DNA from: Streptomyces sp. MMG1533
GTDB taxonomy: Bacteria; Actinomycetota; Actinomycetes; Streptomycetales; Streptomycetaceae
Assembly: GCF_001279775.1 (NCBI RefSeq)
Contig: NZ_LGDG01000122.1
Span: 62,001 to 126,000, forward strand
Direction of reading: 5' to 3'
DNA: 64,000 nucleotides
A model generated the notes under the pieces. The model saw only the letters and a program-made list of their open reading frames with translations, did not search any database and was not told the origin of the DNA. Below, in pieces: positions 26,054 to 35,808 of this stretch. Made by a program: the position numbers and the translations under genes. Within the stretch, counting starts at the first letter, position 1. Each line of letters starts with the position of its first letter.

Positions 26054-27232
26054 GTGCATCTCGATCACACGCCCGAGCAGCAGCGACTGCGCACCGAACT
26101 GCGCGCCTACTTCGCCGAGTTGGTGCCGGACAACGCCCACGCCCGCTACACCGACCGGGCCGCGCAGAAGCGCTTCTACCGCGACACCATCCGCCGCCTC
26201 GGCCAGGACGGCCGGCTCGGCGTGAGCTGGCCGAAGGAGTACGGCGGCCAGGGCCTCACCGCGATGGAGCAGTTCATCTTCTTCGACGAGGCCGCCCAGG
26301 CCGGCGTGCCCCTGCCGCTCATGGCCCTGAACACCGTGGGACCGACGATCATGCGGTACGGCTCGGAGGAGCAGAAGGCGTACTTCCTGCCGAAGATCCT
26401 CTCCGGCGAGATCGACTTCGCGATCGGCTACAGCGAGCCCGACGCGGGCACCGACCTGGCCTCTCTCAAGACCCGTGCCGTCCGGGACGGCGACGAGTAC
26501 GTCGTCAACGGCCACAAGATCTGGACCACCAACGGCGACACCGCCGACTGGGTCTGGCTCGCGGTCCGCACCGACCCCGACGCACCGCCGCACAAGGGCA
26601 TCACCATGCTCCTCATGCCGACCAGCGACCCCGGCTACTCCTGCACCGTCATCAACACCCTCGCCTCGCACGACACCACGGCCAGCTACTACGAGAACGT
26701 CCGCGTCCCCGTCTCCCACCGGGTCGGCGAGGAGAACCAGGGCTGGCGGCTGATCACCAACCAGCTCAACCACGAACGCGTCACCCTCGCCGCACACGGG
26801 ACCATGGCGATCCGCGCCCTGCACGACGTCCAGCGCTGGGCCATGGAGACCAAGCTCGCCGACGGCCGCCGCGTCGTCGACCTGCCCTGGGTACGCCGCC
26901 TCCTGGCCCGCACCCACACCAGGCTCGACGCCCTCAAGCTCCTCAACTGGCGGATGGTGGGCGCCGTGGAGGACGGCACCCTCACCCCGCAGGACGCCTC
27001 CGCGGTCAAGGTGTACGGCTCCGAGGCCCGCCGGGACGCATACGCCTGGCTCATGGAGATCGTCGGAGCCGCGGGCGCGCTCAAGGAAGGCTCGGCCGGC
27101 GCGGTACTGCACGGCGAGCTGGAACGCGGCTACCGCTCGGCGGTCATCTTCACCTTCGGCGGCGGCAACAACGAGATCCAGCGGGAGATCATCTCGTGGA
27201 TCGGGCTGGGGATGCCGCGGGTACGCCGCTGA
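26054..27232 (+). CDS. Acyl-CoA dehydrogenase (FadE type)
   Basis: 392 residues from GTG. FAD/substrate motifs: GVSWPKEYGGQG (about 56-67), IGYSEPDAGTDLASL (about 128-142), INGHKIWTT-type VVNGHKIWTTNG, and the C-terminal FTFGGGNNEIQREIISWIGLGMPR. The enzyme introduces the alpha-beta double bond into acyl-CoA using FAD. The sequence resembles the FadE proteins of actinobacterial steroid and branched-acid pathways rather than short-chain dehydrogenases; with the KstR-like site this suggests a sterol-like or unusual acid substrate (inference). Confidence 0.92.
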   Translation: MHLDHTPEQQRLRTELRAYFAELVPDNAHARYTDRAAQKRFYRDTIRRLGQDGRLGVSWPKEYGGQGLTAMEQFIFFDEAAQAGVPLPLMALNTVGPTIMRYGSEEQKAYFLPKILSGEIDFAIGYSEPDAGTDLASLKTRAVRDGDEYVVNGHKIWTTNGDTADWVWLAVRTDPDAPPHKGITMLLMPTSDPGYSCTVINTLASHDTTASYYENVRVPVSHRVGEENQGWRLITNQLNHERVTLAAHGTMAIRALHDVQRWAMETKLADGRRVVDLPWVRRLLARTHTRLDALKLLNWRMVGAVEDGTLTPQDASAVKVYGSEARRDAYAWLMEIVGAAGALKEGSAGAVLHGELERGYRSAVIFTFGGGNNEIQREIISWIGLGMPRVRR

Positions 27233-27782
27233 CCGTTTGTGACGAGGATTTTGGTTGGCACAAAAGAGGGATAGTTGGCACCAAGATCACGGCCGTTGTC
27301 ACAGGTGTCGGCGCATCACCTCGATGCACGTGGCGCGGGCTGCGTTCGACCGGTCCCGGGGATACGGGAGTCCGTGTTCATGCCGCTGTCGCTGGTGATC
27401 GGTGGCTGCTGCCAGGCGAGGCTCATCTGTGCGCCGGCGTCCGCACGCGCCGTGGCCACGAGGCTTGCGTAGGGTCCCGCGACGGTCGTGGCCTCGATCT
27501 GGAGCCATGCCTGGTGAAAGGCCATTCGTGCCAGCAGGCTGCTGACCTCGTCGGTGAGCTGTTGCCGTACGGCGGACGAGGACTCCGGTCGGCGCCGGGC
27601 CGTTGGACGGTGCCGCTGATACGGGCGCTCGCCGATAGGCCGTGATCTCGGTGCGCGCCAGCCGAGAAGGCGGAGACGTCCATCGGCTGCGGAGAGCATC
27701 GCCCCACACCAACCAGGCACGGGCCTGCCTCTGAGGCGACCGGCACGATCCCGGCCGCTCCTACAGCGGCGACCCGTCGCGG
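27233..27782. other. 550-base region without an intact gene
   Basis: Starts with a low-GC patch in which GTTGGCAC occurs twice, 20 bp apart (27254-27261, 27274-27281), an operator-like direct repeat. Then, on the minus strand from about 27579 to 27316, a frame reads plausibly as protein (QLTDEVSSLLARMAFHQAWLQI ... ARADAGAQMSLAWQQP) but lacks a start and a recognisable family. It may be the end of a lost gene. Confidence 0.4.
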
Positions 27783-28652
27783 TCAGCCAAGGGGGGAGGA
27801 GGCCGGCAGGTGCTGGTCGGCGGCCCAGGAGGCGAGGATGCGCAGCCGTTCGTGGGTGGGGGAGCCGGGGAGGGCCGTCCAGACGGTGAGGTTCTGGTCG
27901 GGGTCGGTGTTGGCGGTGAGGGTGTCCCAGTCCAGGACGAGTTCGCCGACGACGGGATGGTTGAGGGTCTTGGTGCCCACGGTGCGGGCGGCGACGTGGT
28001 GGTCGCCCCACCAGCGGGCGAACTGCTTGTCGCGCATGGACAGTTCACCGACCAGCTCGATCAGGCGGGGGTCCTCGGGATATTTCGCGGCCCCCATGCG
28101 CAGCTGGGCGACAGAGATCTGCGCGGAGGTCTCCCAGTCGGCGTACAGAGTGCGCATGGCCGGATCGGTGAACTGGATCCGGGGATAGTTGCGGTGCTTC
28201 TCCGGCAGGCGGGAGAAGTCGGTGACCAGGGCTGCGGCCAGTGCGTTCCAGGCGAGGATGTCCCCGCGTCGGCCCTGCACGATGGCCGGGGTGGCGGTGA
28301 GGTCGTCCAGGACCCGCTGCAGCTGCGGCTGGACCTTCTGCCTGCTGCGCCGTCGGGTACGGGTGCTGGTCTTTCCGGCGAGCTGGAAGAGGTAGCCCCG
28401 CTCGTCGTCGTCCAGGTGGAGTACCCGGGCCAGGACGTCCAGCACGGGCGCCGATGCCTGCATGCGGCCCTGTTCGAGACGGGTGTAGTAGTCGGTGCTG
28501 ATGCTGGCGAGCTGGGCGACCTCCTCGCGGCGCAGCCCGTCCACCCGGCGAGGCTTGCCGGTTTCCGGCAGCCCGACCGTGCGCGGGCTCAGCTCCGAGC
28601 GGCGCTTCTTGAGGAATTCTCCCAGCTCATTGAGGGGGACGTTGGCGGTCAT
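27783..28652 (-). CDS. XRE-family regulator with MmyB-like ligand-binding domain
   Basis: 289 residues. Helix-turn-helix at about 35-75 (GLRREEVAQLASISTDYYTRLEQGRMQASAPVLDVLARVL), the standard start of this large actinobacterial family, followed by a PAS-like MmyB domain (about 110-280; DILAWNALAAALVTDFSRLPEKHRN). Such regulators bind a small or fatty-acid-like ligand and control an adjacent, divergent oxidoreductase operon. Divergent from the alcohol dehydrogenase at 28837, with an inverted repeat between. Confidence 0.92.
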   Translation of the reverse strand: MTANVPLNELGEFLKKRRSELSPRTVGLPETGKPRRVDGLRREEVAQLASISTDYYTRLEQGRMQASAPVLDVLARVLHLDDDERGYLFQLAGKTSTRTRRRSRQKVQPQLQRVLDDLTATPAIVQGRRGDILAWNALAAALVTDFSRLPEKHRNYPRIQFTDPAMRTLYADWETSAQISVAQLRMGAAKYPEDPRLIELVGELSMRDKQFARWWGDHHVAARTVGTKTLNHPVVGELVLDWDTLTANTDPDQNLTVWTALPGSPTHERLRILASWAADQHLPASSPLG

Positions 28653-28690
28653 GCTTCCCAGGATGACACCGATTCCACCCGAGAAAGGGG

Positions 28691-28736
28691 GGAGAATTTA
28701 CTCCCTGGATGTTCCCCTCCCGGGATGAATTTCTCC
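28691..28736. promoter_or_regulatory. Imperfect inverted repeat, probable operator of the XRE regulator
   Basis: GGAGAATTTACTCCC (28691-28705) and GGGATGAATTTCTCC (28722-28736) match as inverted arms at 12 of 15 positions, 16 bases apart, in an AT-rich patch between the regulator and the redox operon. Confidence 0.5.
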
Positions 28737-28836
28737 GCTTTTCGCGCCTGCCCTCGCGTGTAAGTCTCGATACCGAGCAGCCGATGGTGACCTTCGGCTG
28801 CGGCTCACCGACCCCCGCACCGAAGGAAGCACCCCC

Positions 28837-29853
28837 ATGCGCGGAGCAGTCATTCACGCCCCCGGCGACGTGCGCTTCGAAACCCTCGACGACCCGAAGG
28901 TCATCCACCCGACCGACGCGGTAATCCGCACGGTCGCCACCTGCGTGTGCGGCTCGGACCTGTGGCCCTACCGCGGCGCGGAACCCATCGGCGACCCGCA
29001 CCCGATGGGGCACGAGTACGTCGGCATCGTCGAGGAGGTGGGCAGCGAGGTCGCCGACGTCAAGCCGGGCCAGTTCGTGGTCGGCTCCTTCGCCACATCG
29101 GACAACACCTGCGCCAACTGTCGTAACGGCTGGCAGTCCAACTGCCTGCACCGCGAGTTCATGAGCACCTGTCAGGCCGACTACGTGCGCATTCCCAACG
29201 CCCACGGCACCCTCGTCGCCACCGACGAACACCCGGACGCCGAGATGGTGCCCAGCCTGCTCGCCGTCTCCGACGTGATGGGCACCGGCTGGTACGCCGC
29301 TCTCGCCGCCGAGGTGAAGCCCGGCTCCACCGCGGTCGTGGTCGGCGACGGAGCGGTCGGCCTGTGCGGCGTGATAGCCGCCAGGGAACTCGGCGCCGAG
29401 CAGATCATCGCCATGAGCCGCCACGAATCCCGGCAGAAGCTCGCTCTGGAGTTCGGCGCCACCGAGGTAATCAGCGAGCGCGGCGATGAAGGCGTCGCCC
29501 GCGTCAAGGACTTCACCGGCGGCATAGGCGCGGACTCCGTGCTGGAGTGCGTGGGCACCGCCGAGTCGATGCGGCAGGCCCTGCACTCCGCCCGGCCCGG
29601 CGGCAACGTCGGCTTCGTCGGAGTCCCCCACGACGTGGCCGTCGACGGCCAGGAGCTGTTCTTCTCCCACGTCGGCCTGCGCGGCGGCCCCGCCCCCGTG
29701 CGCCGCTACCTGCCCGATCTGATCGACCGGGTCCTGACCGGCCGGATCAACCCGGGCAAGGTCTTCGACCTCACCCTGCCCCTGGAGCAGGTCGCCGAGG
29801 GCTACAAGGCGATGGACGAGCGCCGCGCCATCAAGGCCCTCCTCAAGCCCTGA
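28837..29853 (+). CDS. Zinc-dependent alcohol dehydrogenase (medium-chain)
   Basis: 338 residues, GAAGGA ribosome site. Catalytic zinc ligands Cys38 (TCVCGSD), His59-Glu60 (MGHEYVG). The structural-zinc loop keeps Cys92, Cys95 and Cys103 but lacks one of the usual four cysteines, so that site may be altered. Rossmann motif VVGDGAVGLCGV at about 168-179. It is similar to threonine/L-iditol-type and S-alcohol dehydrogenases; substrate unknown. First gene of a co-directional redox cluster reaching 35808. Confidence 0.9.
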   Translation: MRGAVIHAPGDVRFETLDDPKVIHPTDAVIRTVATCVCGSDLWPYRGAEPIGDPHPMGHEYVGIVEEVGSEVADVKPGQFVVGSFATSDNTCANCRNGWQSNCLHREFMSTCQADYVRIPNAHGTLVATDEHPDAEMVPSLLAVSDVMGTGWYAALAAEVKPGSTAVVVGDGAVGLCGVIAARELGAEQIIAMSRHESRQKLALEFGATEVISERGDEGVARVKDFTGGIGADSVLECVGTAESMRQALHSARPGGNVGFVGVPHDVAVDGQELFFSHVGLRGGPAPVRRYLPDLIDRVLTGRINPGKVFDLTLPLEQVAEGYKAMDERRAIKALLKP

Positions 29854-29908
29854 CCCCCAGGCCGGTGACCGGCTGCCCCTGTCGAGCACCACAGAAGTGA
29901 GACAAGGA

Positions 29909-30862
29909 ATGCCTGCAGTAGGCAACTACATTTTCGACCTGGACGAGAACGTCACCCGGAAGCCGGTGTCGTACGAGAACAGGTACGGGATCACCATCTC
30001 CGCAGACCTCTACCAGCCGAAGGACTTCGACGCCTCCCAGGAACACCCCGCGATCATCGTCGGCGCACCGTACGGCGGCGTGAAGGAGCAGGGCCCGGGC
30101 ATCTACGCCCAGAGCCTGGCCCGGCGCGGCTTCGTGGCCCTCGCCTTCGACCCCTCCTACAACGGTTACAGCGGCGGCGACCCGCGACACGTCTCCTCCG
30201 CCGACATCTTCACCGAGGACTTCAGCGCGGCCGTCGACTACCTGGGCACCCGTGACTTCGTGAACCGGGACCGCATCGGCGTCGTCGGCATGTGCGGCAG
30301 CGGCGGCTTCGCCCTGAGCGCGGCCCAGGTCGACCGGCGCATCAAGGCGGTCGCCGCGGTCGTCATGTACGACATCGCCCGGATCTCCTCTGAGGGCTGG
30401 CAGGGCTCCCTCACCGCGGAGGAACGAGGCGCCATGCTCGACGCGATCGCCGACCAGCGGTACGCGGACTTCGAGGCCCACGCCCCCGCCCTGACCCCGC
30501 GCGGCGCGCCCATCGGGTTCGACGAGAACACCAACCCGGTCGGCCGTGAGTTCGGCGAGTTCTACTCCACTCCTCGGGGCTACCACCCGAACTCCATCAC
30601 CCAGTTCACGCTGACGAGCGGCATGTCGTTGATGAACTTCCCGCTGCTGTCGAAGATCGAGTGGATCTCGCCGCGGCCCATCCTGTTCGTCGTCGGCGAG
30701 AACGCCCACTCGCGGTACTTCAGCGAGGACGCCTATGAACTCGCGGCCGAACCGAAGGAGTTCCACGTCGTCCCGAACGCCGGTCACGTCGATCTGTACG
30801 ACAAGACGGACCTGATCCCGTTCGACAAGCTGGAGGAGTTCTTCAGCAAGAACCTGGCCTGA
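29909..30862 (+). CDS. Alpha/beta hydrolase (dienelactone hydrolase-like) with Cys at nucleophile position
   Basis: 317 residues. Fold marks: oxyanion region GAPYGGVKEQGPGIYAQSLARRGFVALAFDPSYNG, nucleophile elbow VVGMCGSGGFAL in which Cys takes the nucleophile place as in dienelactone hydrolases, late Asp region (VVGENAHSRYFSEDAYELA) and His in PNAGHVDLYD. It resembles the YcjY group. Start uncertain: ATG 29909 has AGGA immediately before it, and GTG 29897 is an alternative. 55 bases after the alcohol dehydrogenase gene, same strand. Confidence 0.85.
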   Translation: MPAVGNYIFDLDENVTRKPVSYENRYGITISADLYQPKDFDASQEHPAIIVGAPYGGVKEQGPGIYAQSLARRGFVALAFDPSYNGYSGGDPRHVSSADIFTEDFSAAVDYLGTRDFVNRDRIGVVGMCGSGGFALSAAQVDRRIKAVAAVVMYDIARISSEGWQGSLTAEERGAMLDAIADQRYADFEAHAPALTPRGAPIGFDENTNPVGREFGEFYSTPRGYHPNSITQFTLTSGMSLMNFPLLSKIEWISPRPILFVVGENAHSRYFSEDAYELAAEPKEFHVVPNAGHVDLYDKTDLIPFDKLEEFFSKNLA

Positions 30863-31023
30863 TCTCACGCCGCGCACCGCGTACGACCGCACCGGACGGC
30901 GACGGGCGCACATTGTCACCGGCCCTCGGCCTCCTCCCGCCCCGCACTCACACCATCGGGCCGCATCACCGGCAGCGCTGATGCGGGCGGGGGCCACCAC
31001 CTCCACAAGGAACGACGAACCCC

Positions 31024-31689
31024 ATGACGACCTTCGCGCTCATCGGCGCCGGCCCCGGTCTCGGGCTGGCCACCGCCCGCCGCTTCGGCGTCGCCGGCCA
31101 CGCCGTCGCCCTCATCGCCCGCAACGCCGAGCGCCTGGAGGAGATGACCGCCGAGCTGGCCCGCGACGGCATCCAGGCCCGCGGCTTCACCGCCGACGTC
31201 CTCGACATCGAGTCCCTGGACGCGGCCCTGTACACGGCCGCCAAGGACCTGGGGCCCATCGAGATCCTCCAGTACAGCCCCGTGCCCCGCGCCGACTTCA
31301 TGAAGCCGGTCCGCGACACCCGCGCCGACGACCTTGAGGCGCCCCTCGCCTTCTCCGTGAAGGGCCCCGTCACCGCGGTGAACGCCGTTCTGTCCGGCAT
31401 GCGCGAACTCGGCCGCGGCACCGTGCTGTTCGTCAACGGCTCCAGCGCCGTACGCCCCAACCCGAACGTGGCCGGTACCTCGATCGCGTTCGCCGCCGAG
31501 AGCGCCTATGCCCGCATGCTGCACGACGCGCTCGCCGGGGAGAACATCCACGCCGCGCAGCTGATCATCCCGGGCGCCATCCGGCCCGACGCCGAGCACA
31601 GCAGCCCCGACGTGCTGGCACAGCGGCTGTACGACATCCACCAGCAGCGGGACGGATTCCGCCACTACGCCGAGCCCCTGCCCGACTAG
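31024..31689 (+). CDS. Atypical SDR-like NAD(P)-binding protein
   Basis: 221 residues; AAGGA ribosome site. Rossmann glycine motif IGAGPGLGLATARRFG (residues 7-22) and NGSSAVRPN in place of the SDR serine loop. The expected YxxxK catalytic pair is not visible (the region reads AFAAESAYARML), so activity as a classical SDR is doubtful; it may bind NADP without standard catalysis. Part of the same cluster. Confidence 0.8.
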   Translation: MTTFALIGAGPGLGLATARRFGVAGHAVALIARNAERLEEMTAELARDGIQARGFTADVLDIESLDAALYTAAKDLGPIEILQYSPVPRADFMKPVRDTRADDLEAPLAFSVKGPVTAVNAVLSGMRELGRGTVLFVNGSSAVRPNPNVAGTSIAFAAESAYARMLHDALAGENIHAAQLIIPGAIRPDAEHSSPDVLAQRLYDIHQQRDGFRHYAEPLPD

Positions 31690-31704
31690 CCACTGGACGA
31701 CCCC

Positions 31705-32217
31705 GTGAACCCGGCATCCCTTCGCGCTCTCGCCCGTGTGGCCCCGGCTGCCGCCCTGCTGCTGGTCGCGACCGCCTGCACCGGCGATTCCCTGTCCTCC
31801 TCCGCCTCCGCGTCGCCGCAGGCTTCGACAGCTCCGGCCGCCACCACCTCACCCGGCAGGACAACCGCCATGAACATCCGGCTCACGCTCAACGGCCACC
31901 GCATCGCCGCCACTCTGAACGACAGCGCCACCGCCCGCGACTTCGCTGCCCAGCTTCCGCTGACCCTGTCGCTGCGCGACTTCCACCAGGCCGAGAAGAT
32001 CGCCGACCTGCCGCGAAAGCTGTCCACCTCCGGCGCCCCGGAAGGCGCCGATCCCAAGGCCGGCGACCTGGCGTACTACGCGCCCTGGAACCAGCTCGCC
32101 ACCTACTACCGTGACGCCCCCTACGCGGCCGGACTGATCCCCCTCGGGCACATGGCCGACGGCGGCCCCGAGCAGCTCGCCACCGCCGACGAGATCACCG
32201 TCGAAGCCGCGCCCTGA
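31705..32217 (+). CDS. Lipoprotein with cyclophilin-like domain
   Basis: 170 residues from GTG. Lipoprotein signal with lipobox VATAC (Cys25), then a Ser/Ala/Thr-rich linker and a cyclophilin-like domain (about 57-168: MNIRLTLNGHRIAATLNDSATARDFAAQLPLTL ... GDLAYYAPWNQLATYYRD ... LIPLGHM). Proteins of this fold often occur beside SDR and flavodoxin genes. Starts 15 bases after the preceding stop. Ligand unknown. Confidence 0.85.
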   Translation: MNPASLRALARVAPAAALLLVATACTGDSLSSSASASPQASTAPAATTSPGRTTAMNIRLTLNGHRIAATLNDSATARDFAAQLPLTLSLRDFHQAEKIADLPRKLSTSGAPEGADPKAGDLAYYAPWNQLATYYRDAPYAAGLIPLGHMADGGPEQLATADEITVEAAP

Positions 32218-32399
32218 CCCGCTCCAGGCTCATCCCGCATGGGCCGCCCCGGAGGAAGGGGGGAGGCGATGCTCCCCTTTTCGCCCGGTTCGGTTCATGG
32301 AACCGTCGAAGACCCGGCTGCGCCGTCCGCAGTCCCGCGACGGCTTCAGCCGCTCCCCTCCTCGATCCGCCGATTTCCACACAAGGAGAGACCACACGT

Positions 32400-33656
32400 A
32401 TGCCTTCCGCATCCGGGACCACCCCCGGCAAGCTTCCCTTCGTCGTCTGGGTGCTCGCCGCCGGCACGTTCCTGATGGGGACCACCGAGTTCGTCGTCGC
32501 CGGCCTGCTGCCGGAACTGGCCGGTGACCTCGGAGTCAGCGTCTCCCACGCCGGCTTGCTGATCACCGCCTTCGCCATCGGCATGATCGTCGGCGCGCCG
32601 ACCATGGCGATGGCGACCCTGCGCCTGCCGCAGCGCCAGACGCTGGTTCTGGCCCTGTCCGTGTTCTGCCTCGGACATCTCGTCGCCGCGCTCAGCACGT
32701 CCTTCTCGGTCGTTCTCATCGCCCGCGTCGTCACGGCTCTGGCCACTGGGGCGTTCTGGTCCGTCGGTTTCGTCGTCGCCACCACCGCCGCGGGCCCGCG
32801 CAACGCCACCCGCGCCACGGGCGTCATGATCGGGGGCCTGACCCTGGCCAACGTCGTCGGTGTGCCGATCGGCTCCTTCGCCGGCCAGTTCACCGGCTGG
32901 CGCGGCCCCTTCTGGGCCCTGGCCGTCCTCTCCGGCCTTGCCGCCGCTTTCATCGGCCGCTTCATCCCGGCCCAGGAGCAGCGCGCCGAGGTGTCCCTCC
33001 GGGCCGAGGTCCGGGCTCTGCGGCAGGGCCGGCTGTGGCTGGCGCTCGGCGCCGCGATGCTGATCATGGGCGGTGTGCTGGCGACGTACACCTACGTCAC
33101 GCCGCTGCTGACCGACCGCGCAGGCATCCCCGCAGGCGCCGTACCGCTCGTCCTCATCGCCTTCGGCGTCGGCGCGCTGGGCGGCACCACCATGGGAGGC
33201 CGCTTGGGCGACCGGCGTCCGATGGCCACCACCATCACGGCCGCCACGGCCACCGCCCTGGTCCTGCTCCTGATGATCCCGCTGTCCGGCAACCCGGTGA
33301 CGGCTACCCTCCTCGTCTTCCTCATGGGCCTGACCGGCTTCACGGTCAACCCGGTCGTCACGGCTCTCGCCATGCGCTTCGCAGGCGATGCCCCCACCCT
33401 CACCTCGGCGCTGACCACCTCCGCCTTCAACACGGGCATCGCCGCCGGATCGGCGATCGCCGCTACGGCCCTGGACTCCTCCCTCGGCCTGACCGGCCCG
33501 CCCCTGGTCGGCACCGTCATCGCCGTCCTCACGCTGCTGCCCCTGATCGCTCTCGCCGTCCACGGCACTTCCCGCAAGGGCCGGATCGTGGCCCGGAGCA
33601 GCGCTGCCACGCACACGCGACACGACGCCCCCGCGCAGGTGCCGTCGCAGCACTGA
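32400..33656 (+). CDS. MFS transporter (DHA1, AraJ/Cmx-like efflux)
   Basis: 418 residues, twelve predicted helices. N-terminal [21 protein letters not shown] is the signature of the DHA1 subgroup containing AraJ, chloramphenicol exporter Cmx and arabinose efflux proteins; the [19 protein letters not shown] loop is motif A. Likely drug or metabolite proton antiporter. AAGGAGA stands about 11 bases ahead of the ATG. Co-directional with the redox genes, so export of a product or toxic substrate is plausible. Confidence 0.9.
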   Translation: MPSASGTTPGKLPFVVWVLAAGTFLMGTTEFVVAGLLPELAGDLGVSVSHAGLLITAFAIGMIVGAPTMAMATLRLPQRQTLVLALSVFCLGHLVAALSTSFSVVLIARVVTALATGAFWSVGFVVATTAAGPRNATRATGVMIGGLTLANVVGVPIGSFAGQFTGWRGPFWALAVLSGLAAAFIGRFIPAQEQRAEVSLRAEVRALRQGRLWLALGAAMLIMGGVLATYTYVTPLLTDRAGIPAGAVPLVLIAFGVGALGGTTMGGRLGDRRPMATTITAATATALVLLLMIPLSGNPVTATLLVFLMGLTGFTVNPVVTALAMRFAGDAPTLTSALTTSAFNTGIAAGSAIAATALDSSLGLTGPPLVGTVIAVLTLLPLIALAVHGTSRKGRIVARSSAATHTRHDAPAQVPSQH

Positions 33657-33724
33657 CCGAGGCCCGGATCCGCGCACTGCTGACACGAACCCGACGACGC
33701 ACAGCAGGCGAGAGGAATCTGCAC

Positions 33725-34492
33725 ATGACTGTGAACAACGCGGACTTCACCGGCAAGGCGGCTTTCGTGACCGGAGCCGGCTCCGGCATCGGCCGCGCCA
33801 CCGCCGTCGCCTTTGCCCGCGCGAGCGCCCGCGTCGCCCTCGCCGACCTGTCCGAGGACGGCCTGCGAGAGTCCGCACGGCTCGTCGAGGAGGCGGGCGG
33901 GCAGGCCCTGGCCCTCACCTGTGACGTCACCAGTGAAGACGACGTGAAGTCTGCGCTGGACGACACCATTCAGGCGTTCGGACGACTGGACGCCGCCTTC
34001 AACAACGCCGGCGTCGAGCAGCCGGTCAAGCCGGCCGCGGACATCGAGAAGGACGAGTGGGACCGCGTCATCGGAGTCAGCCTCACCGGGATGTTCCTGT
34101 GCATGAGGCACCAGATCCCCCTCATGCTCCAGCAGGGGGGCGGCGCGATCGTCAACGCCTCGTCAGGCGCCGGAGTCAAGGGCTTCAAGGGACAGGCGGC
34201 CTACGCCGCGGCCAAGCACGGCGTGATCGGCCTGACCCGCTCGACGGCCCTCGACTACGCGTCGTCCAACGTCCGCGTCAACGCCGTCTGCCCCGGCATC
34301 ATCGACACCGAGATGATCCAGCGCTTCGCCGAAAGCACACCCGGAGGAGGCGACGCACTGATCGCGGACGAGCCCATCGGACGCCTCGGCACACCGGACG
34401 AGATCGCCGCCGCCGTGCTCTGGCTCTGCTCGGACACCGCCTCCTTCGCCACCGGCCACGCCCTGGTCGTCGACGGCGGCCAGACCGTCTGA
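33725..34492 (+). CDS. Short-chain dehydrogenase/reductase
   Basis: 255 residues, GAGAGGAA ribosome site. [13 protein letters not shown] near 15-27, ADLSED acidic cofactor loop favouring [11 protein letters not shown], and [12 protein letters not shown] catalytic motif; ends in VDGGQTV. Closely similar in layout to the next gene, so probably an old tandem duplication. Substrate unknown. Confidence 0.92.
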   Translation: MTVNNADFTGKAAFVTGAGSGIGRATAVAFARASARVALADLSEDGLRESARLVEEAGGQALALTCDVTSEDDVKSALDDTIQAFGRLDAAFNNAGVEQPVKPAADIEKDEWDRVIGVSLTGMFLCMRHQIPLMLQQGGGAIVNASSGAGVKGFKGQAAYAAAKHGVIGLTRSTALDYASSNVRVNAVCPGIIDTEMIQRFAESTPGGGDALIADEPIGRLGTPDEIAAAVLWLCSDTASFATGHALVVDGGQTV

Positions 34493-34590
34493 CGGCGGTT
34501 CATGGCAAGGCGTCGTGCCTCCGCAGCCCATCCGGGCAGCCCGACTCCACTCATGCCACCACACCTCTGCACTCGAACGGAGACCACGAC

Positions 34591-35358
34591 GTGAACCCCA
34601 CGTACGACTTCACCGGCCAGGTCGCCCTCGTCACCGGAGCCGGCGCCGGCATGGGCCTGGCGACCGCCCGCGCGTTCGCCGAGTCCGGAGCCGCCGTCGC
34701 GCTGACCGACATCGACGAAGCCGCCCTGGACGCAGCCGTCAAGGAACTCACCGACTCCGGCCACCGAGCACTCGCCCTCACCTGCGACGTCAGCGACGAG
34801 GACCAAGTGGCGGCCGCGGTCGACCGCACCGTGGAGACCTTCGGCCGCCTGGACATGGCCTACAACAACGCCGGCATCCAGATCCCGCCCAGCGACGCCG
34901 CCGACGAACCCGCCGAGCGGTTCGACCGCGTCAACGCCATCAACCTCCGCGGTGTCTGGGCCTGCATGAAGCACGAGCTGCGGCACATGCGTGCCCAGGG
35001 CAGCGGCGCGATCGTCAACTGCTCCTCGCTCGGCGGCCTGGTCGGCCTCCCCGGCCGCGCCTCCTACCACGCCTCCAAGCACGGCGTGATCGGCCTGACC
35101 GTCAGCGCCGCCCTCGAATACGCCCCGCGCAGCATCCGCGTCAACGCCGTCTGCCCCGGCACCATCGACACCCCCATGGTCAATGACATGATCGCCAAGG
35201 GGGAACTGGACCGCGCCGAGGCCGAGGCGAACCACCCCATCAACCGGCTCGGCACCGCCGAGGAGATCGCCCAGGCGGTCCTGTGGCTGTGCAGCCCCGG
35301 GGCGGGTTTCGTCATCGGTGTCGCGCTCCCCGTGGACGGCGGCTACGTCGCCCGCTAG
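34591..35358 (+). CDS. Short-chain dehydrogenase/reductase (paralogue of the preceding gene)
   Basis: 255 residues from GTG with GGAGA upstream. VTGAGAGMGLATA, TDIDEA acidic loop, [21 protein letters not shown] and PVDGGY tail. Same length as its upstream neighbour; shared segments ([35 protein letters not shown]) show common origin. Confidence 0.92.
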   Translation: MNPTYDFTGQVALVTGAGAGMGLATARAFAESGAAVALTDIDEAALDAAVKELTDSGHRALALTCDVSDEDQVAAAVDRTVETFGRLDMAYNNAGIQIPPSDAADEPAERFDRVNAINLRGVWACMKHELRHMRAQGSGAIVNCSSLGGLVGLPGRASYHASKHGVIGLTVSAALEYAPRSIRVNAVCPGTIDTPMVNDMIAKGELDRAEAEANHPINRLGTAEEIAQAVLWLCSPGAGFVIGVALPVDGGYVAR

Positions 35359-35394
35359 GGACTGCCCACCCGCGAAAGAGAGTTCAGAGACACC

Positions 35395-35808
35395 ATGGAA
35401 TTCATCAATCAGCAGCCCAGCAGCAAGGCCCCGGCGGACTGGTTCACCGGCGACGTCTGGTGGGACGTCATCGTGGCCGGCCAAGCCCCGTCCAGGATGC
35501 GTGCCAACCTGGTCCGCTTCTCACCGGGCGCCCGCACCAACTGGCACTCCCACGCCCTGGGCCAGACCCTGCACATCGTTTCCGGCATCGCCCTGATCGG
35601 CACCCGGGACGGCACCGTCTTCGAGGCCCACCCCGGCGAGACCGTCGCCTGCCCGCCGAACGAGGAACACTGGCACGGCGCCACCCCCGACCGGTTCATG
35701 GAGCACATCGCCCTGTGGGAGGGCACAGGCGACGGCACCCCCGAGACCGCCTGGGCCGAGCCGGTCACCGACCAGCAGTACGACGGCCCCCGCACCCACA
35801 ACCAGTAG
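35395..35808 (+). CDS. Cupin-domain protein
   Basis: 137 residues, one conserved beta barrel. Metal-ligand histidines in NWHSHALGQTLHIVSG (motif 1) and a second motif PPNEEHWHGATP. Small cupins of this type occur with carboxymuconolactone-decarboxylase and SDR genes and may be oxygenase, isomerase or lactonase-like. Last gene of the redox cluster, 36 bases after the SDR. Confidence 0.88.
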   Translation: MEFINQQPSSKAPADWFTGDVWWDVIVAGQAPSRMRANLVRFSPGARTNWHSHALGQTLHIVSGIALIGTRDGTVFEAHPGETVACPPNEEHWHGATPDRFMEHIALWEGTGDGTPETAWAEPVTDQQYDGPRTHNQ

